From Arthrobacter sp. Edens01 (lineage in GTDB: Bacteria; Actinomycetota; Actinomycetes; Actinomycetales; Micrococcaceae): a stretch of DNA of 64,000 nucleotides. The translations under genes and the position numbers were made by a program. Every line of letters starts with the position of its first letter. Within the stretch, counting starts at the first letter, position 1. The notes under the pieces were generated by a model, which saw nothing but the letters and a program-made list of their open reading frames with translations, did no database searches and was not told the origin of the DNA. The stretch covers positions 265,664 to 329,663 of the forward strand of contig NZ_LKIU01000005.1 in assembly GCF_001307035.1 (NCBI RefSeq), written 5' to 3'. Shown here one piece after another: positions 8,742-18,700 of this stretch.

Positions 8742-9658
8742 TGATTCCTTCCCGCCGGACCGCCGCGCTCCAGGGTGCGAGGATCGGCCTGGCAGCCCTA
8801 ACCGGAGGGATGCTGGCCGCTGCCTTCCTGGCCACTGCACCTTCTGCCCAGGCTGCCGAAGATTACCTCCAGGTCAGCCTGGACGGAACAACATTTGGCA
8901 CCTCTACTGCGGGAGCCGTCTTCACCGACGACGTCCGGCTGGTGCCAGGTACTTCAAACACAGCCCGGATCTGGGTGAGGAACGCTGGCCCTGAGGCTGC
9001 CTTCCTCACTGTTGCAGCCTTCAGCCGGACGATGGACCCTGAACTGTCGGGCCACCTGTCCCTGGCCGCAGACCCCGCAACTGTCACAGCACACGGCCGA
9101 ACGCTGCTTGGTCCCGCGGGTACCTGCACCGATCTTGACCTGTCCGCGGCTGTGCCGGCCGGCACCGACTTGAGGCTGGACCTCGCCGCAGGACTCGCAC
9201 CCGATTCGCCGAACACCACGATGAACAAACGGGGTTCATTCGACCTGGTGTTCCTGCTCGACGCCGCAGGGGACGGGACCCGCTCTGCCTGCGACGGGAT
9301 CCCGGAGGCCATGCCTCCGATCCAGCTTCCACAAACCGGTGGAAGGCCCGTCGACGCCCCGGACGCACGCGCGCCAGGCGTATCAACACTGTTCATTCAG
9401 GGGACACCAGCCGCGGCAGCTGCTCCCGCGGGTCCGCCGGTTGTGCCCGCAGCACAGGCGGAGCCCCCGGCACAGCGCGCTGAGCCGCCTGCGGTCCCGG
9501 GCGCCCCGGCAGATGTGGAGCCGGCGTCCTTCATTGAAAGCACAGTGGAGCCGATCATCCGCACCTGGCAGGGAACGCTGATGGTGCTTCTGACCGTAGG
9601 CTTCTTCGCCGCCGCCGCTGTCCGGACGCGCATCAGCAGAAGAACGGCCCAGGCATGA
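8741..9658 (+). CDS. Secreted membrane-anchored protein with internal LPQTG
   Basis: A 305-residue exported protein translationally coupled to the peptidase gene (1-base TGATG overlap). It has a classical Sec signal with AxA cleavage near APSAQA (residue 38). A beta-rich domain (about 40-185) contains two Cys. LPQTGG lies at 196-201, then a Pro/Ala-rich stretch (205-262). A hydrophobic helix (279-294) and an Arg-rich tail end the protein. The LPxTG-like motif is about 80 residues before the membrane helix, so it is not a normal sortase signal; the helix alone could anchor it. It may be the membrane anchor or minor subunit for the TasA-like proteins. I do not recognise the domain. Confidence 0.75.
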   Translation: MIPSRRTAALQGARIGLAALTGGMLAAAFLATAPSAQAAEDYLQVSLDGTTFGTSTAGAVFTDDVRLVPGTSNTARIWVRNAGPEAAFLTVAAFSRTMDPELSGHLSLAADPATVTAHGRTLLGPAGTCTDLDLSAAVPAGTDLRLDLAAGLAPDSPNTTMNKRGSFDLVFLLDAAGDGTRSACDGIPEAMPPIQLPQTGGRPVDAPDARAPGVSTLFIQGTPAAAAAPAGPPVVPAAQAEPPAQRAEPPAVPGAPADVEPASFIESTVEPIIRTWQGTLMVLLTVGFFAAAAVRTRISRRTAQA

Positions 9659-10404
9659 ACAAGGGAACCATGGACACGAACGACACCCGGCAGCAACGCC
9701 GCGGGGGCATGAAGCGGTTGGCGGGCCTGCCCGGCTCCCGGACCGCTGCAGCGGCCTTCGTCCTGACAGTGGCCCTGGGCGCAGGCGGCCCCGCCGCCTA
9801 CGCCTGGTGGAATCAGCAGGGCACCGCCGCCATCACCGTTACAGCGGGCAAGCCCACTGCTTCTGCGGTGACGCCCCCGGCAACTCCGGATCCCACGCCG
9901 TCGCCCACTGTGCCCGGCCCAACGACTCCGGCCCCAACACCGACGACGCCGCCGGTAACCACTCCGGCGGCACCGGCAGCTCCGACAGTGCTCAGCTGCG
10001 CCCGGAACCCCGGAACCGGTTCGAACGGCGGGCGTGACACCACGATCTCCTGGTCAGCGCCCGGAGCACCGGCAGGCACGTCCACAATCGTCGATGTCAT
10101 TCTCATGAGCAAGAACGGTCAAGCAGTCTCCGGCACTCTGAGCTATGCCGTCCCCGGGGCATCCGGAACGGTAGCGCTGGCAGCCCTTCCCGGCGTCGAA
10201 ACCTATCTGGCGGACGCACAGGGCAAAAACACCAAGTTCGCCGTTGCGGTGCGGAACGCATGGCTCAGCACATCCATCGCGGCACCAGTCGTCCTCGGCG
10301 GCCCGGTGACTGTAGCAGGAACGCCGTCGACGGCGCTGACGAGGGACGGGTTCCAGTACAAGGAGAACGGCGACTGGTTCAACTGCCCCAACGGCACGCA
10401 CTGA
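9655..10404 (+). CDS. SipW-dependent exported protein C with Pro/Thr stalk
   Basis: A 249-residue protein that ends the operon; its ATG overlaps the previous stop by 4 bases. The hydrophobic segment ends AAYAWWNQQGTAAITV, the third example of the aromatic-W-N motif. Then comes a Pro/Thr-rich stalk (about 70-110, repeated TPxP), followed by a domain with two Cys (SCARNPG and DWFNCPNG) near its ends that may form a disulfide. The middle has the strand pattern and SWSAP turn of a fibronectin III-like or other beta-sandwich domain. It is probably secreted by the operon peptidase and may decorate or cap the surface structure. This role is inferred from context only. Confidence 0.7.
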   Translation: MNKGTMDTNDTRQQRRGGMKRLAGLPGSRTAAAAFVLTVALGAGGPAAYAWWNQQGTAAITVTAGKPTASAVTPPATPDPTPSPTVPGPTTPAPTPTTPPVTTPAAPAAPTVLSCARNPGTGSNGGRDTTISWSAPGAPAGTSTIVDVILMSKNGQAVSGTLSYAVPGASGTVALAALPGVETYLADAQGKNTKFAVAVRNAWLSTSIAAPVVLGGPVTVAGTPSTALTRDGFQYKENGDWFNCPNGTH

Positions 10405-10420
10405 GGCTGGGGAGGGGCAG

Positions 10421-11797
10421 CTACCCCGCTGGCTTGTCGCCCTCCTCGAACACATCGGGAATCCCGTTGTCGTCCGCGTCGAGTCGTTCGGCTTTCTCCA
10501 GCACGGCGTAATGGCGGTTGCGGATGCTCAGGAGGATGGAAGCCAGCACGGCAGCAAGCACGGATGCCGTGAGGATGGCGATCTTGGCATCCTCGTGGTG
10601 GGCAGAGCCCAGGCCGAAGCTGAGGTCGTTTACCAGCAGGGATACCGTGAAGCCGATGCCGGCCAGGATGCCGATGCCGGTAAGGTCCACCCACTTCACG
10701 GACTTGTCCAGAGTGGCCCTTGTAGCTGAGGTCAGCAGCCACGTGGTCAGCAGCACGCCAATCGGCTTGCCCAGTACCAGCGCAGCCACAATACCCAGGG
10801 CCACGGGATCCATCAGTGCCCGGCTCAGGCCTTCGAACCCGCCAATCGCGACGCCGGCGGAGAAGAACGCGAAGACCGGCACCGCGAAACCGGTGGAGAT
10901 CGGGCGGAAGCGGTGCTCAAAGATCTCGGCCAGGCCCGGCTTGTTCTCGTTGGGCGGGATGGGGGTGCCGTCCGGAGTGCGGCGCAGCACCGGTACGGTG
11001 AAGCCAAGCAGCACGCCGGCCACCGTCGCGTGAACGCCCGAGGCATGCATCAGGATCCAAACGGCAACGGCAAGAGGCGCCAGGATCACCCAGAACGGCC
11101 AGCGCCGGGCCCCGAAGAACCGGGGTTCGCGCTGCACCAGCAGGGCAAAGGCTGCCAGTGGAATCAGCATGAGTCCCAGCATCACCAGATTCACGTCTTC
11201 CGAATAGAAGAGCGCAATGATCGTGATCGCGATGAGGTCATCCACGACGGCGAGGGTCAGCAGGAAGATTCGAAGCGCGGTTGGCAGGTGGGAACTGATG
11301 ACGGCGAGGACTGCCAGCGCGAAGGCGATGTCGGTAGCGGTCGGGATCGCCCAGCCGCGCAGGCCGTCAGAGCCGGAGAGCATGTTCACGCCAACATAGA
11401 TCAGCGCCGGAATGATCACCCCGCCAAAGGCTGCAGCCACGGGCACAATGGCTTTGCTGATCTGCCGCAGATCCCCTGCGACAAACTCCTTCTTGAGCTC
11501 CAGGCCCACCAGGAAGAAGAAGATGGCCAGCAGCCCGTCGGCTGCCCAGGCCCCGAGGCTCAGGTCCAGGTGCCAGGGCTCGTAGCCGAACCGGAAATCA
11601 CGCAGTGCAAAATAACTGTCCGACGCCGGTGAGTTGGCCCAGATGAGGGCGGCGACGGTGGCGATGAGCAGCAGGACACCGCCAACGGTTTCCTTGCGCA
11701 GGATCTCCCCGATGCGCAGGTGCTCCCCGTAGCTGTTCCGTCCAAAAAAGACGGGGTTTGCGCCGGAGGGCTGGCGGTTGGGCTCGTTTGAGGCCAT
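10421..11797 (-). CDS. nhaA: NhaA-type Na+/H+ antiporter
   Basis: A 458-residue, 11-12 helix transporter with the full NhaA pattern. [14 protein letters not shown] contains one conserved Asp, and [23 protein letters not shown] contains the ion-binding Asp-Asp pair. The motifs [12 protein letters not shown] and [13 protein letters not shown] also match. NhaA exchanges cytoplasmic Na+ (or Li+) for external protons and so supports pH and salt homeostasis. The C-terminal tail ([20 protein letters not shown]) is longer and more acidic than in E. coli. It is monocistronic and converges on the SipW-type operon with 16 bases between stops. Confidence 0.95.
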   Translation of the reverse strand: MASNEPNRQPSGANPVFFGRNSYGEHLRIGEILRKETVGGVLLLIATVAALIWANSPASDSYFALRDFRFGYEPWHLDLSLGAWAADGLLAIFFFLVGLELKKEFVAGDLRQISKAIVPVAAAFGGVIIPALIYVGVNMLSGSDGLRGWAIPTATDIAFALAVLAVISSHLPTALRIFLLTLAVVDDLIAITIIALFYSEDVNLVMLGLMLIPLAAFALLVQREPRFFGARRWPFWVILAPLAVAVWILMHASGVHATVAGVLLGFTVPVLRRTPDGTPIPPNENKPGLAEIFEHRFRPISTGFAVPVFAFFSAGVAIGGFEGLSRALMDPVALGIVAALVLGKPIGVLLTTWLLTSATRATLDKSVKWVDLTGIGILAGIGFTVSLLVNDLSFGLGSAHHEDAKIAILTASVLAAVLASILLSIRNRHYAVLEKAERLDADDNGIPDVFEEGDKPAG

Positions 11798-11919
11798 GAA
11801 GGCTCGGCTCCTAAAAGGTAAGCGGGTGCGGCTGAGTTATTGCCGACCAGACTTCCCGGCTCACCTTTCCCTACTTTACTGGTGCTGCGGCCCGGGAACA
11901 GGGACGCATGCCACTACGG

Positions 11920-12141
11920 TCAGCTGATTAGCCCACGGACTCCGATCACCGCGGTGGCGAGGGCGAAGATGATGGCCGTGCTGATCATCATCAGATTGGT
12001 GGTCAGGAAACGGGTGGGTGCGCCGTTGGCGTCACGGGCCTGGGGATCCTTCAGCACGCGTTTCAGGAACACGGGCCAGACAAGGATCGACCAGAGGCCG
12101 GCAATGACCAGGACAAGGGCAAGCGGGGTGGGAAGGTCCAC
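11920..12141 (-). CDS. SCO4848-family small membrane protein
   Basis: A 73-residue protein with two membrane helices (about 6-25 and 47-70). It keeps the family pattern of a Trp-rich first helix (GLWSILVWPVF), a basic loop KDPQARD, a PTRFLTTN segment and a C-terminal helix ending VIGVRG. SCO4848-type proteins are widespread in actinobacteria and have no established function. The start is GTG with GGAGATTCCC upstream. It lies 25 bases downstream of the DUF2505 gene on the same strand, so the two may be cotranscribed. Confidence 0.7.
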   Translation of the reverse strand: MDLPTPLALVLVIAGLWSILVWPVFLKRVLKDPQARDANGAPTRFLTTNLMMISTAIIFALATAVIGVRGLIS

Positions 12142-12166
12142 GGGAATCTCCTACTGGCAGGGCCGG

Positions 12167-12664
12167 CTAGTTGTTTTCAATCCACTTGCCGGCCTGGGCG
12201 GCCTGGATGGTCAGGGCCTTGCCGATCATCGGCTCTGCCGCCTTGGCGATCTTGTCCCCGAGGAAGGGGATGGAGGAGGAGACGCTGCCCTCAACATCAA
12301 CACGGGTGCCTTCGGCCAGCACTACGAGGCGCTGCACGGCGCTGACCTTCAGCGGAACTCCTCCGACTGAAAGGTCAATGGATGCGGTGCGTGAACCGTC
12401 GGCAGCCGGAGCGTCCCAGGACTCTTTCTGGGTAACGGTCAGGGAGGAACCCACAAGCTTTTTGGCCATGTCCGGCAGGCGGTCCGTAGGCAGCTGGCGC
12501 ACAGCGGTGAGCTTGAACGGACCGCTTGTGTCGCCGTCGACCGTCAGCGAAACCAGAGTGCCCCCGACGTGCTCGCTGATGCTGCGGACGAACCCTTCAT
12601 CGGTGAAGGTCTTGGTCAGCGTCGCGGCGTCGTAGGGCAGAGTGGTGGAAGCAGACAGGGCCAT
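12167..12664 (-). CDS. DUF2505 domain protein
   Basis: A 165-residue cytosolic protein of the DUF2505 family, a START/polyketide-cyclase-like fold common in actinobacteria. It opens MALSASTTLPYDAATL and continues with KESWDAP and a late GSVSSSIPFLGDKIAKAAEP segment that is characteristic of the family. A hydrophobic ligand pocket is likely from the fold, but no substrate is known. The ATG at 12664 follows CCGGAGGACCCC, a strong ribosome binding site; the open frame above it to 12727 is not needed. It probably forms a small operon with the SCO4848-type gene. Confidence 0.8.
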   Translation of the reverse strand: MALSASTTLPYDAATLTKTFTDEGFVRSISEHVGGTLVSLTVDGDTSGPFKLTAVRQLPTDRLPDMAKKLVGSSLTVTQKESWDAPAADGSRTASIDLSVGGVPLKVSAVQRLVVLAEGTRVDVEGSVSSSIPFLGDKIAKAAEPMIGKALTIQAAQAGKWIENN

Positions 12665-12778
12665 GGGGTCCTCCGGTTGGGAATGTGCGGCAGATCCGGC
12701 GGTTTCGGTGCCGGACCCGCCAATCATCCTAGTCCGTGAACCGGTGCAGTCCCCAACGGGCTTTGGGCGCCCGCGGAG

Positions 12779-13474
12779 TCAGGGGATGTTCACGCACCCC
12801 ACCACTGCCATCTGCTGGTCGGTCAGGATAATGGAGTTCCCCTTTGCCTGGTTCGGAACCTGGAACGGGACAGTGACAGTGGTGTCTGCGGACCCGTCGG
12901 ACTCGGTGGTGAAGTCCAGCGTCACGGTGGCGTTCGGGTTGTCCCCGCTGCCCGGGTGCACGTATTGCGGTCCCAGCTCGCCGGGATTCTCGGTGCAGGG
13001 ACCCTCGTGGAGCATCCCGGTGTAGGCGGTGGAGGCTGCAAAGTCCTGCACCTGCATTTCGACGGTGGTGTCCATGTCGGTTTCGGTGATGCGCAGTTCG
13101 GTCTCGGCGCCCTCCGGGATGAGCGCCCCGGTGTCAGAAGTGGGGTAGGCCGTCGCCACGGCGCCTTCGCACCAGGGGCCAAAGGCTCCCTCGATCACTC
13201 CGCCCTCCAGCGGCGTCGGGGACGGCGCGGCGCACCGGTCCGCATTGACCGTCGTGCCCGGGCCTGCTGCCTCGCAGGAGGACGACGTCGCCTCCGGTCC
13301 GGTTTGGCAGTCGCTGCTCAGGGTGGACGCGGCCGCGGAGGAGGTGGCGTTGTTCGCGGTGTCCTCCTCGTTTCCCGCGTTGGAGCAGGCGGTGACGAAG
13401 AGGGAGAAAGCTGTCAGGGCGGTGAGCAGGAACAGGATTCTGCGTCCCGCGGTGCGTTCCGGTGTGGATTCCAT
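12779..13474 (-). CDS. Lipoprotein with degenerate Cu/Zn superoxide dismutase-like domain
   Basis: A 231-residue lipoprotein: the hydrophobic leader ends in LFVTAC with lipobox Cys30, so it is attached to the outer face of the membrane. A Ser/Thr/Cys-rich linker (31-95) follows. The C-terminal region (about 110-231) resembles the SodC beta barrel: a GMLHEGPC segment at the HxH copper site, GPQYVHPG at the bridging-His site, and a final VVGCV strand. The first copper His is Met and the bridging His appears to be Gln, so dismutase activity is unlikely. It may be a structural or metal-binding relative. The SOD assignment rests on short motifs and is tentative. Confidence 0.6.
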   Translation of the reverse strand: MESTPERTAGRRILFLLTALTAFSLFVTACSNAGNEEDTANNATSSAAASTLSSDCQTGPEATSSSCEAAGPGTTVNADRCAAPSPTPLEGGVIEGAFGPWCEGAVATAYPTSDTGALIPEGAETELRITETDMDTTVEMQVQDFAASTAYTGMLHEGPCTENPGELGPQYVHPGSGDNPNATVTLDFTTESDGSADTTVTVPFQVPNQAKGNSIILTDQQMAVVGCVNIP

Positions 13475-13746
13475 GGGGCCGGCCTCCGATGCGCTGGGGA
13501 AAGGCGGTTGCGGTGCCTTTCAAGCGTGGCAGTCACCCTGCGCAAAAGCCACACCCCGGCCAGCTGGGCCGGGAGGAAACCTAGCCGAAAACCAGTGCTT
13601 TGAGAAGGGCACCTGCCGGTATTGCCTCGCAGTTGCCCCGCACTCTGTTAGGACACCGAAACACTCCCATAGCATCGCGGCACGGCTTGTGCCTCGGGGG
13701 CGGCGCGCAGCAGGCCATTCATTCACTCGCACTCTTAGGGGAACTG

Positions 13747-15459
13747 ATGAAACTCAGTAAATCCATGCGCGGTGCTGCCCTGGCGGCCACCGTTGTCCTC
13801 ACCTTCTCAGCGGGAGCACCGGCGGCGTTTGCCGCTGAAGTGAACTCCGGTGGAAAGGCCGGCCAGAGTTCGCACCAGGGGCCGGGCAAGAACCAGCCGG
13901 GGCACGGCAACGGCAAGCCGGACAAGCCCGGAAAGCCGGGGCACGGCAACGGCAAGCCGGACAAGCCCGGAAAGCCGGGGCACGGCAACGGCAAGCCGGA
14001 CAAGCCGGGAAAGCCGGGCAAATCCGACTCCGAGAAACTGCTTGAAAAAGTCTCGCTGAAGGGCCTGATGGGCCACCTCGAGGCGTTCCAGGCCGCAGCG
14101 GATGCCAACGATGGCAACCGTGCCGCAGGAACCCCAGGGTACGAAGCCACCGCCCAGTATGTGGAGAAGCAGCTGCGTAAGGCCGGCTATGAGCCGTTCC
14201 GCCAGGCATTCACGTACGAGCAGTTCATCCTCAACGCGGAATCGCTGGAACAGGTGAGCCCGGACCCCGTGGTCTATACGGCAGGCACAGATTATCGCGC
14301 CATGAGCTACTCCGGTCCCGGAGACGTTACGGCGGAAGTGACAGAGGTAGACATCAACCTCACCGGAGACCGCGCCAACACCTCCGGCTGTGAACCGGAG
14401 GACTTCGCGGACTTCACGGCAGGGAACATCGCCCTCATGCAGCGCGGAACCTGTCCCTTCGCGGACAAGGTCGCCAATGCGGCGGCAGCCGGCGCCTCAG
14501 CTGCGATCGTCTTCAACCAGGGAGTGATTCCCACAGAGGACCGCACCGGTCTGGTCAACGGGACGCTGGGTGGCGTTACGTCGGCGATTCCCGCCGTCGG
14601 CACCACCTATGCCCTTGGCGAGACGCTGGCCGGCACCGAGGGAGCGACGGTGCGCGTCGTCGTCGACTCGACCGTCCAGGAAACCGAAACGTTCAACGTC
14701 ATTGCGGACACCCCCAAGGGAGATCCCACGCGGCAGGTAGTTGTGGGCGCGCACCTTGATTCCGTGCAGGAGGGTGCAGGCATCAATGACAACGGAAGCG
14801 GTTCGGCCGCCATCCTGGAAACCGCCATCCAGCTCGGCAAGACCGGGAAATTCAAGCTCGAGAACCAGGTTCGGTTCGCCTTCTGGGGAGCTGAGGAAGA
14901 CGGCCTGCTGGGATCGACCCACTACGTTGAGCAGCTCAGTGAGGCTGAACTGGGGAACACCCTTCTGAACCTGAACTTCGACATGGTGGGTTCGATCAAC
15001 GGCGGCCGGTTCGTCTACGACGGAGACGGCGACGCCTTCGGTCTGACGGGCCCCACCGGTTCGGACGTCATTGAGGGCGTCTTTGAGGACTACTTCGCTT
15101 CGCAGGGGCAGGCATCTGCACCCAGCGAGTTCAGTGGACGCTCGGATTACCAGGCCTTCATCAACAACGGCATCCCTGCCGGCGGCCTGTTCACCGGCGC
15201 CGAGGGCGTCAAGACCGAAGAGGAAGCAGCTCTCTTCGGCGGCACTGCCGGGGTTTCCTACGATCCCTGCTACCACAGTGAATGCGACGACCTTTCCAAC
15301 ATCGACCGGAAGCTTTTCCACGAGATGTCCGACGCCGTTGCCCACTCAGTGCTGACCTTCGCCCAGACCGATGCGGACATTCGGGGCGGTGCCGGACTCT
15401 TCTCCGCACGTGCCCTGCCCGCTGCGCCTGAGTACCGGGGACACGAGGCACTGCGCTAG
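13747..15459 (+). CDS. Secreted M28-family zinc aminopeptidase with PA domain
   Basis: A 570-residue exported peptidase. A Sec signal ends near AFAAEV (residue 27). A Gly/Pro/Lys-rich low-complexity segment with three 13-residue repeats occupies about 38-95. A PA (protease-associated) domain is at about 190-300. The M28 catalytic core shows GAHLDSV (His336), NDNGSGS (Asp348), WGAEEDGLLGS (Glu383/Glu384), NFDMVG (Asp412) and CYHSECDD (His510), so all zinc ligands and the catalytic Glu are present. It should remove N-terminal residues from peptides outside the cell. AGGGGAACTG precedes the ATG; the open frame above it lacks a signal sequence. It is monocistronic, with a hairpin terminator after the stop. 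Confidence 0.92.
   Translation: MKLSKSMRGAALAATVVLTFSAGAPAAFAAEVNSGGKAGQSSHQGPGKNQPGHGNGKPDKPGKPGHGNGKPDKPGKPGHGNGKPDKPGKPGKSDSEKLLEKVSLKGLMGHLEAFQAAADANDGNRAAGTPGYEATAQYVEKQLRKAGYEPFRQAFTYEQFILNAESLEQVSPDPVVYTAGTDYRAMSYSGPGDVTAEVTEVDINLTGDRANTSGCEPEDFADFTAGNIALMQRGTCPFADKVANAAAAGASAAIVFNQGVIPTEDRTGLVNGTLGGVTSAIPAVGTTYALGETLAGTEGATVRVVVDSTVQETETFNVIADTPKGDPTRQVVVGAHLDSVQEGAGINDNGSGSAAILETAIQLGKTGKFKLENQVRFAFWGAEEDGLLGSTHYVEQLSEAELGNTLLNLNFDMVGSINGGRFVYDGDGDAFGLTGPTGSDVIEGVFEDYFASQGQASAPSEFSGRSDYQAFINNGIPAGGLFTGAEGVKTEEEAALFGGTAGVSYDPCYHSECDDLSNIDRKLFHEMSDAVAHSVLTFAQTDADIRGGAGLFSARALPAAPEYRGHEALR
13897..14013 (+). repeat. Three 39-bp in-frame tandem repeats in the M28 peptidase
   Basis: Three nearly identical 39-base units encode PGHGNGKPDKPGK three times. 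Units two and three differ from each other by a few bases. The segment makes a basic, flexible linker between the signal peptide and the catalytic part and may bind the anionic cell wall. Copy number could vary between strains. Confidence 0.9.
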
Positions 15460-15476
15460 AAACTGCAACCACCGGG

Positions 15477-15508
15477 AAGGCCGTCCACAGGGAACTGTGG
15501 GCGGCCTT
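15477..15508 (+). terminator. Hairpin after the M28 peptidase
   Basis: Arms AAGGCCGTCCACAG and CTGTGGGCGGCCTT pair over 14 bases with one wobble position and a 4-base loop, 18 bases after the peptidase stop. The downstream T content is modest. It is a likely intrinsic terminator. Confidence 0.65.
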
Positions 15509-15529
15509 GCTGTTGCGCCCCGCACACTT

Positions 15530-15591
15530 CATCGAGATGACAGTTACGGCTCTTTTCGGCGCCGAAAAGAGCCGTAACTGTCATCTCGATG
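15530..15591. repeat. Perfect 62-bp palindrome
   Basis: Two 31-base arms meet without a loop at 15560/15561; the centre reads TTTTCGGCGCCGAAAA and every base pairs. The outer arms contain GAGCCGTAACTGTCAT, related to the palindromic elements at 20.5 and 58.1 kb. It lies between the M28 terminator and mfd. It could act as a second terminator, a protein-binding site or a REP-like mobile palindrome. Confidence 0.9.
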
Positions 15592-15729
15592 GTGAAGGGA
15601 ACAAGACTTCGCCCTCAGCGGTATCCCGGTGCCGACGGCCAGGCACCGGGTAGGCTGGAATTACCTACCCGGGGTTGATTGCCAGCTTCGGGTTCTTGCG
15701 TTGCCTGCCCTGAAGGAGATACCCCCGCA

Positions 15730-18700
15730 ATGAGCCTGAACGGACTGCGCGCCGCCCTGGCCGAGGACCCGTCCTACGCCCGCCTTCGGGCGCACGCCGC
15801 GCGTCCGCCCGCCAAGCGCAGCCAGGATCTGGAGATCGGCGCGCCGCAGGGAATGCGCGCCGCGTTGCTGGCGGAAATGGTGGACGGGCTGGCAGAAGCG
15901 CACGACGGCGCCGCGGGGGACACTGCCGGCGCACCCGTAGTCCTCGCCGTCACTGCCACGGGCCGTGAAGCGGAGGACCTCGCCGCCGCGCTGCGCTCCT
16001 ACCTGCCGCTGGCCGGCATCGAGGAGTTCCCCAGCTGGGAAACCCTGCCGCACGAACGCCTCTCTCCCCGCTCGGACACGGTAGGCCGCCGGCTCTCCGT
16101 CCTCCGCCGCCTTGCGCACCCGGAGAACGATCCGGTGCAGATAGTCGTCGCACCGGTCCGCGCCGTGGTGCAGCCCCTGGTCAAAGGGTTGGGCGACCTG
16201 CAGCCGGTCTCCCTGGCGGTAGGGGATGAGCGGCCCTTTGACGACGTAGTCAAAGCGCTCGCCGACGCCGCCTACGCCCGGGTGGACATGGTCTCCCACC
16301 GCGGTGAGTTCGCCGTGCGCGGCGGCATCCTTGACGTTTTCCCGCCCACGGACGACCACCCCATCCGCATCGACTTCTTCGGCGACGAAGTGGAGTCCAT
16401 GCGCTGGTTCGCCGTCGCCGACCAGCGCACCCTTACCGGCGAGCACGTTATCCATCCCAAGGAGCTCTACGCCCCGCCGTGCCGCGAACTGCTAATCACC
16501 CCGGATGTGATGAGCCGCGCCGCGAAACTGCAGGGCCAGATGCCGGCCGCCGCGGACATGCTGGAGAAGATCGCCGGAGGCATCGCCGTCGAAGGCATGG
16601 AATCCCTGGCCCCGGTGCTGGTGGATGAAATGGTGCCGCTGATGGCGCAGCTGCCGCCGGGGTCCATCTCCGTGGTGATTGAACCCGAGAAGGTCCGCGC
16701 CCGCGCCCACGACCTTGAATCCACCAACGAGGAGTTCCTCGCCGCCGCCTGGGCCACAGCGTCCGACGGCGGTGCGGCGCCCGTTGATCTCTCCGCCGGC
16801 CTGAGCGCCGATCTGGAAGCTGCCAGCTTCCGCTCCCTGACGGACACCCGCTCCGCGGCCCTGGCCAACGACGTCGCGTGGTGGGCCATCACGTCCTTCA
16901 ACCCGGACGCGGAGACCGTGCTGGACATCGACACCCTGTCCATCAACGCCCGCGAACCGCGCGGCTACAAGGGCGACGTTGCAGAGATGATGGACTTCAT
17001 CGGCTCCCGGATTAAGGACCAGTGGCGCCTCGTCGTTGTCACCGAAGGTCCCGGACCGGCGTCCCGGCTGGCCGAACTGTTCCACGACAATGACATTCCC
17101 GCCGCCCGCGTGGAGTCCCTGGACTCCGAACCGCAGCCGGGCATCATCGAGATCACCACCGCCAGCGCCGGGCGCGGCTTCGTCTTCGACAACCTGAAGA
17201 CCGGGCTGCTGACCGAAGCGGACCTGCTGGGCCGGGCGAGCACCTACTCCACCCGGGACATGCGCAAGATGCCCTCCCGCCGGCGCAACGCCGTCGACCC
17301 CCTGCAGCTGCAGGAAGGCGACTACGTGGTGCACGAACAGCACGGCGTGGGCCGGTTCGTGGAGCTGCTGCAGCGCGCCACCGGCGCCGGAGTGAACAAG
17401 ACCGTCCGCGAATACCTGGTGCTCGAATACGCGCCGTCCAAGCGCGGGGCGCCGGGGGACCGGCTGTTTGTGCCCACCGACCAGCTGGACCAGATCACCC
17501 GCTACGTGGGCGGGGAAACCCCGGTGCTGTCCAAGATGGGCGGCTCGGACTGGGCCAAGACCAAGTCCAAGGCCCGCAAGGCCGTCAAGGAAATCGCCGG
17601 TGAACTGATCCGGCTCTACTCGGCGCGGATGGCCTCCAAGGGCCACGCGTTCGGGCAGGACACCCCGTGGCAGCGCGAGCTGGAAGAGGCATTCCCGTAT
17701 GTGGAGACCCCGGACCAGCTGACCACCATCAACGAGGTCAAGGCGGACATGGAACGCGAAGTTCCCATGGACCGCCTGGTCTCCGGCGACGTCGGCTACG
17801 GCAAGACCGAGATTGCGGTGCGCGCTGCGTTCAAGGCCGTGCAGGACGGCAAGCAGGTTGCAGTGCTCGTGCCGACGACGCTGCTTGCCCAGCAGCACAT
17901 GGAAACCTTCTCGGAACGGTTCTCCGGTTTCCCCGTCCGCGTCGCCACGCTCTCCCGCTTCCAGACGGCCAAGCAGGCCAAGGAAGTGATCGAGGGTGTG
18001 CGCAACGGGTCCGTGGACGTCATCATCGGCACGCACCGGCTGCTCTCACAGGAGGTCCAGTTCAAGGACCTGGGACTGGTAATCGTTGATGAGGAGCAGC
18101 GCTTCGGCGTCGAACACAAGGAAGCGCTGAAGAAGCTGCGCACCAACGTGGACGTGCTGGCCATGAGTGCCACCCCGATTCCGCGAACCCTGGAAATGTC
18201 GCTGACCGGCATCCGGGAGACCTCCACGCTGGCCACTCCGCCGGAAGAGCGGCACCCGGTGCTAACTTACGTTGGCCCGTACACGGACAAGCAGGCCTCG
18301 GCAGCGATTCGCCGCGAACTGATGCGCGAAGGCCAGGTCTTCTTCGTCCACAACCGGGTCTCCTCGATCGACCGGACCGCCGCGCACCTGCAGGAGCTGG
18401 TCCCGGAGGCGCGCATCGCCGTCGCGCACGGCCAGATGAGCGAAGCGAAGCTCGAGCAGATCATCGTGGACTTCTGGGAAAAGCGCTTCGACGTGCTGGT
18501 GTGCACCACCATCATCGAAACCGGCCTGGACATATCCAACGCCAACACCCTGATCGTGGACCGGGCGGACCACTTTGGCCTCTCCCAGCTGCACCAGCTG
18601 CGCGGCCGTGTGGGCCGCGGCCGGGAACGGGCGTACGCGTACTTCCTCTACCCGTCGGAAAAGCCGCTGGGCGAGGTGGCGCTGGAACGGCTGAAGGCTG

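Noticed and set aside
13897-14013. 39-bp repeats considered as a CRISPR array
   Set aside because: Units are contiguous without spacers and encode an in-frame PGHGNGKPDKPGK linker.
16492-18036. Long minus-strand ORF (514 codons) within mfd
   Set aside because: High-GC shadow of the mfd coding strand; no recognisable domains.
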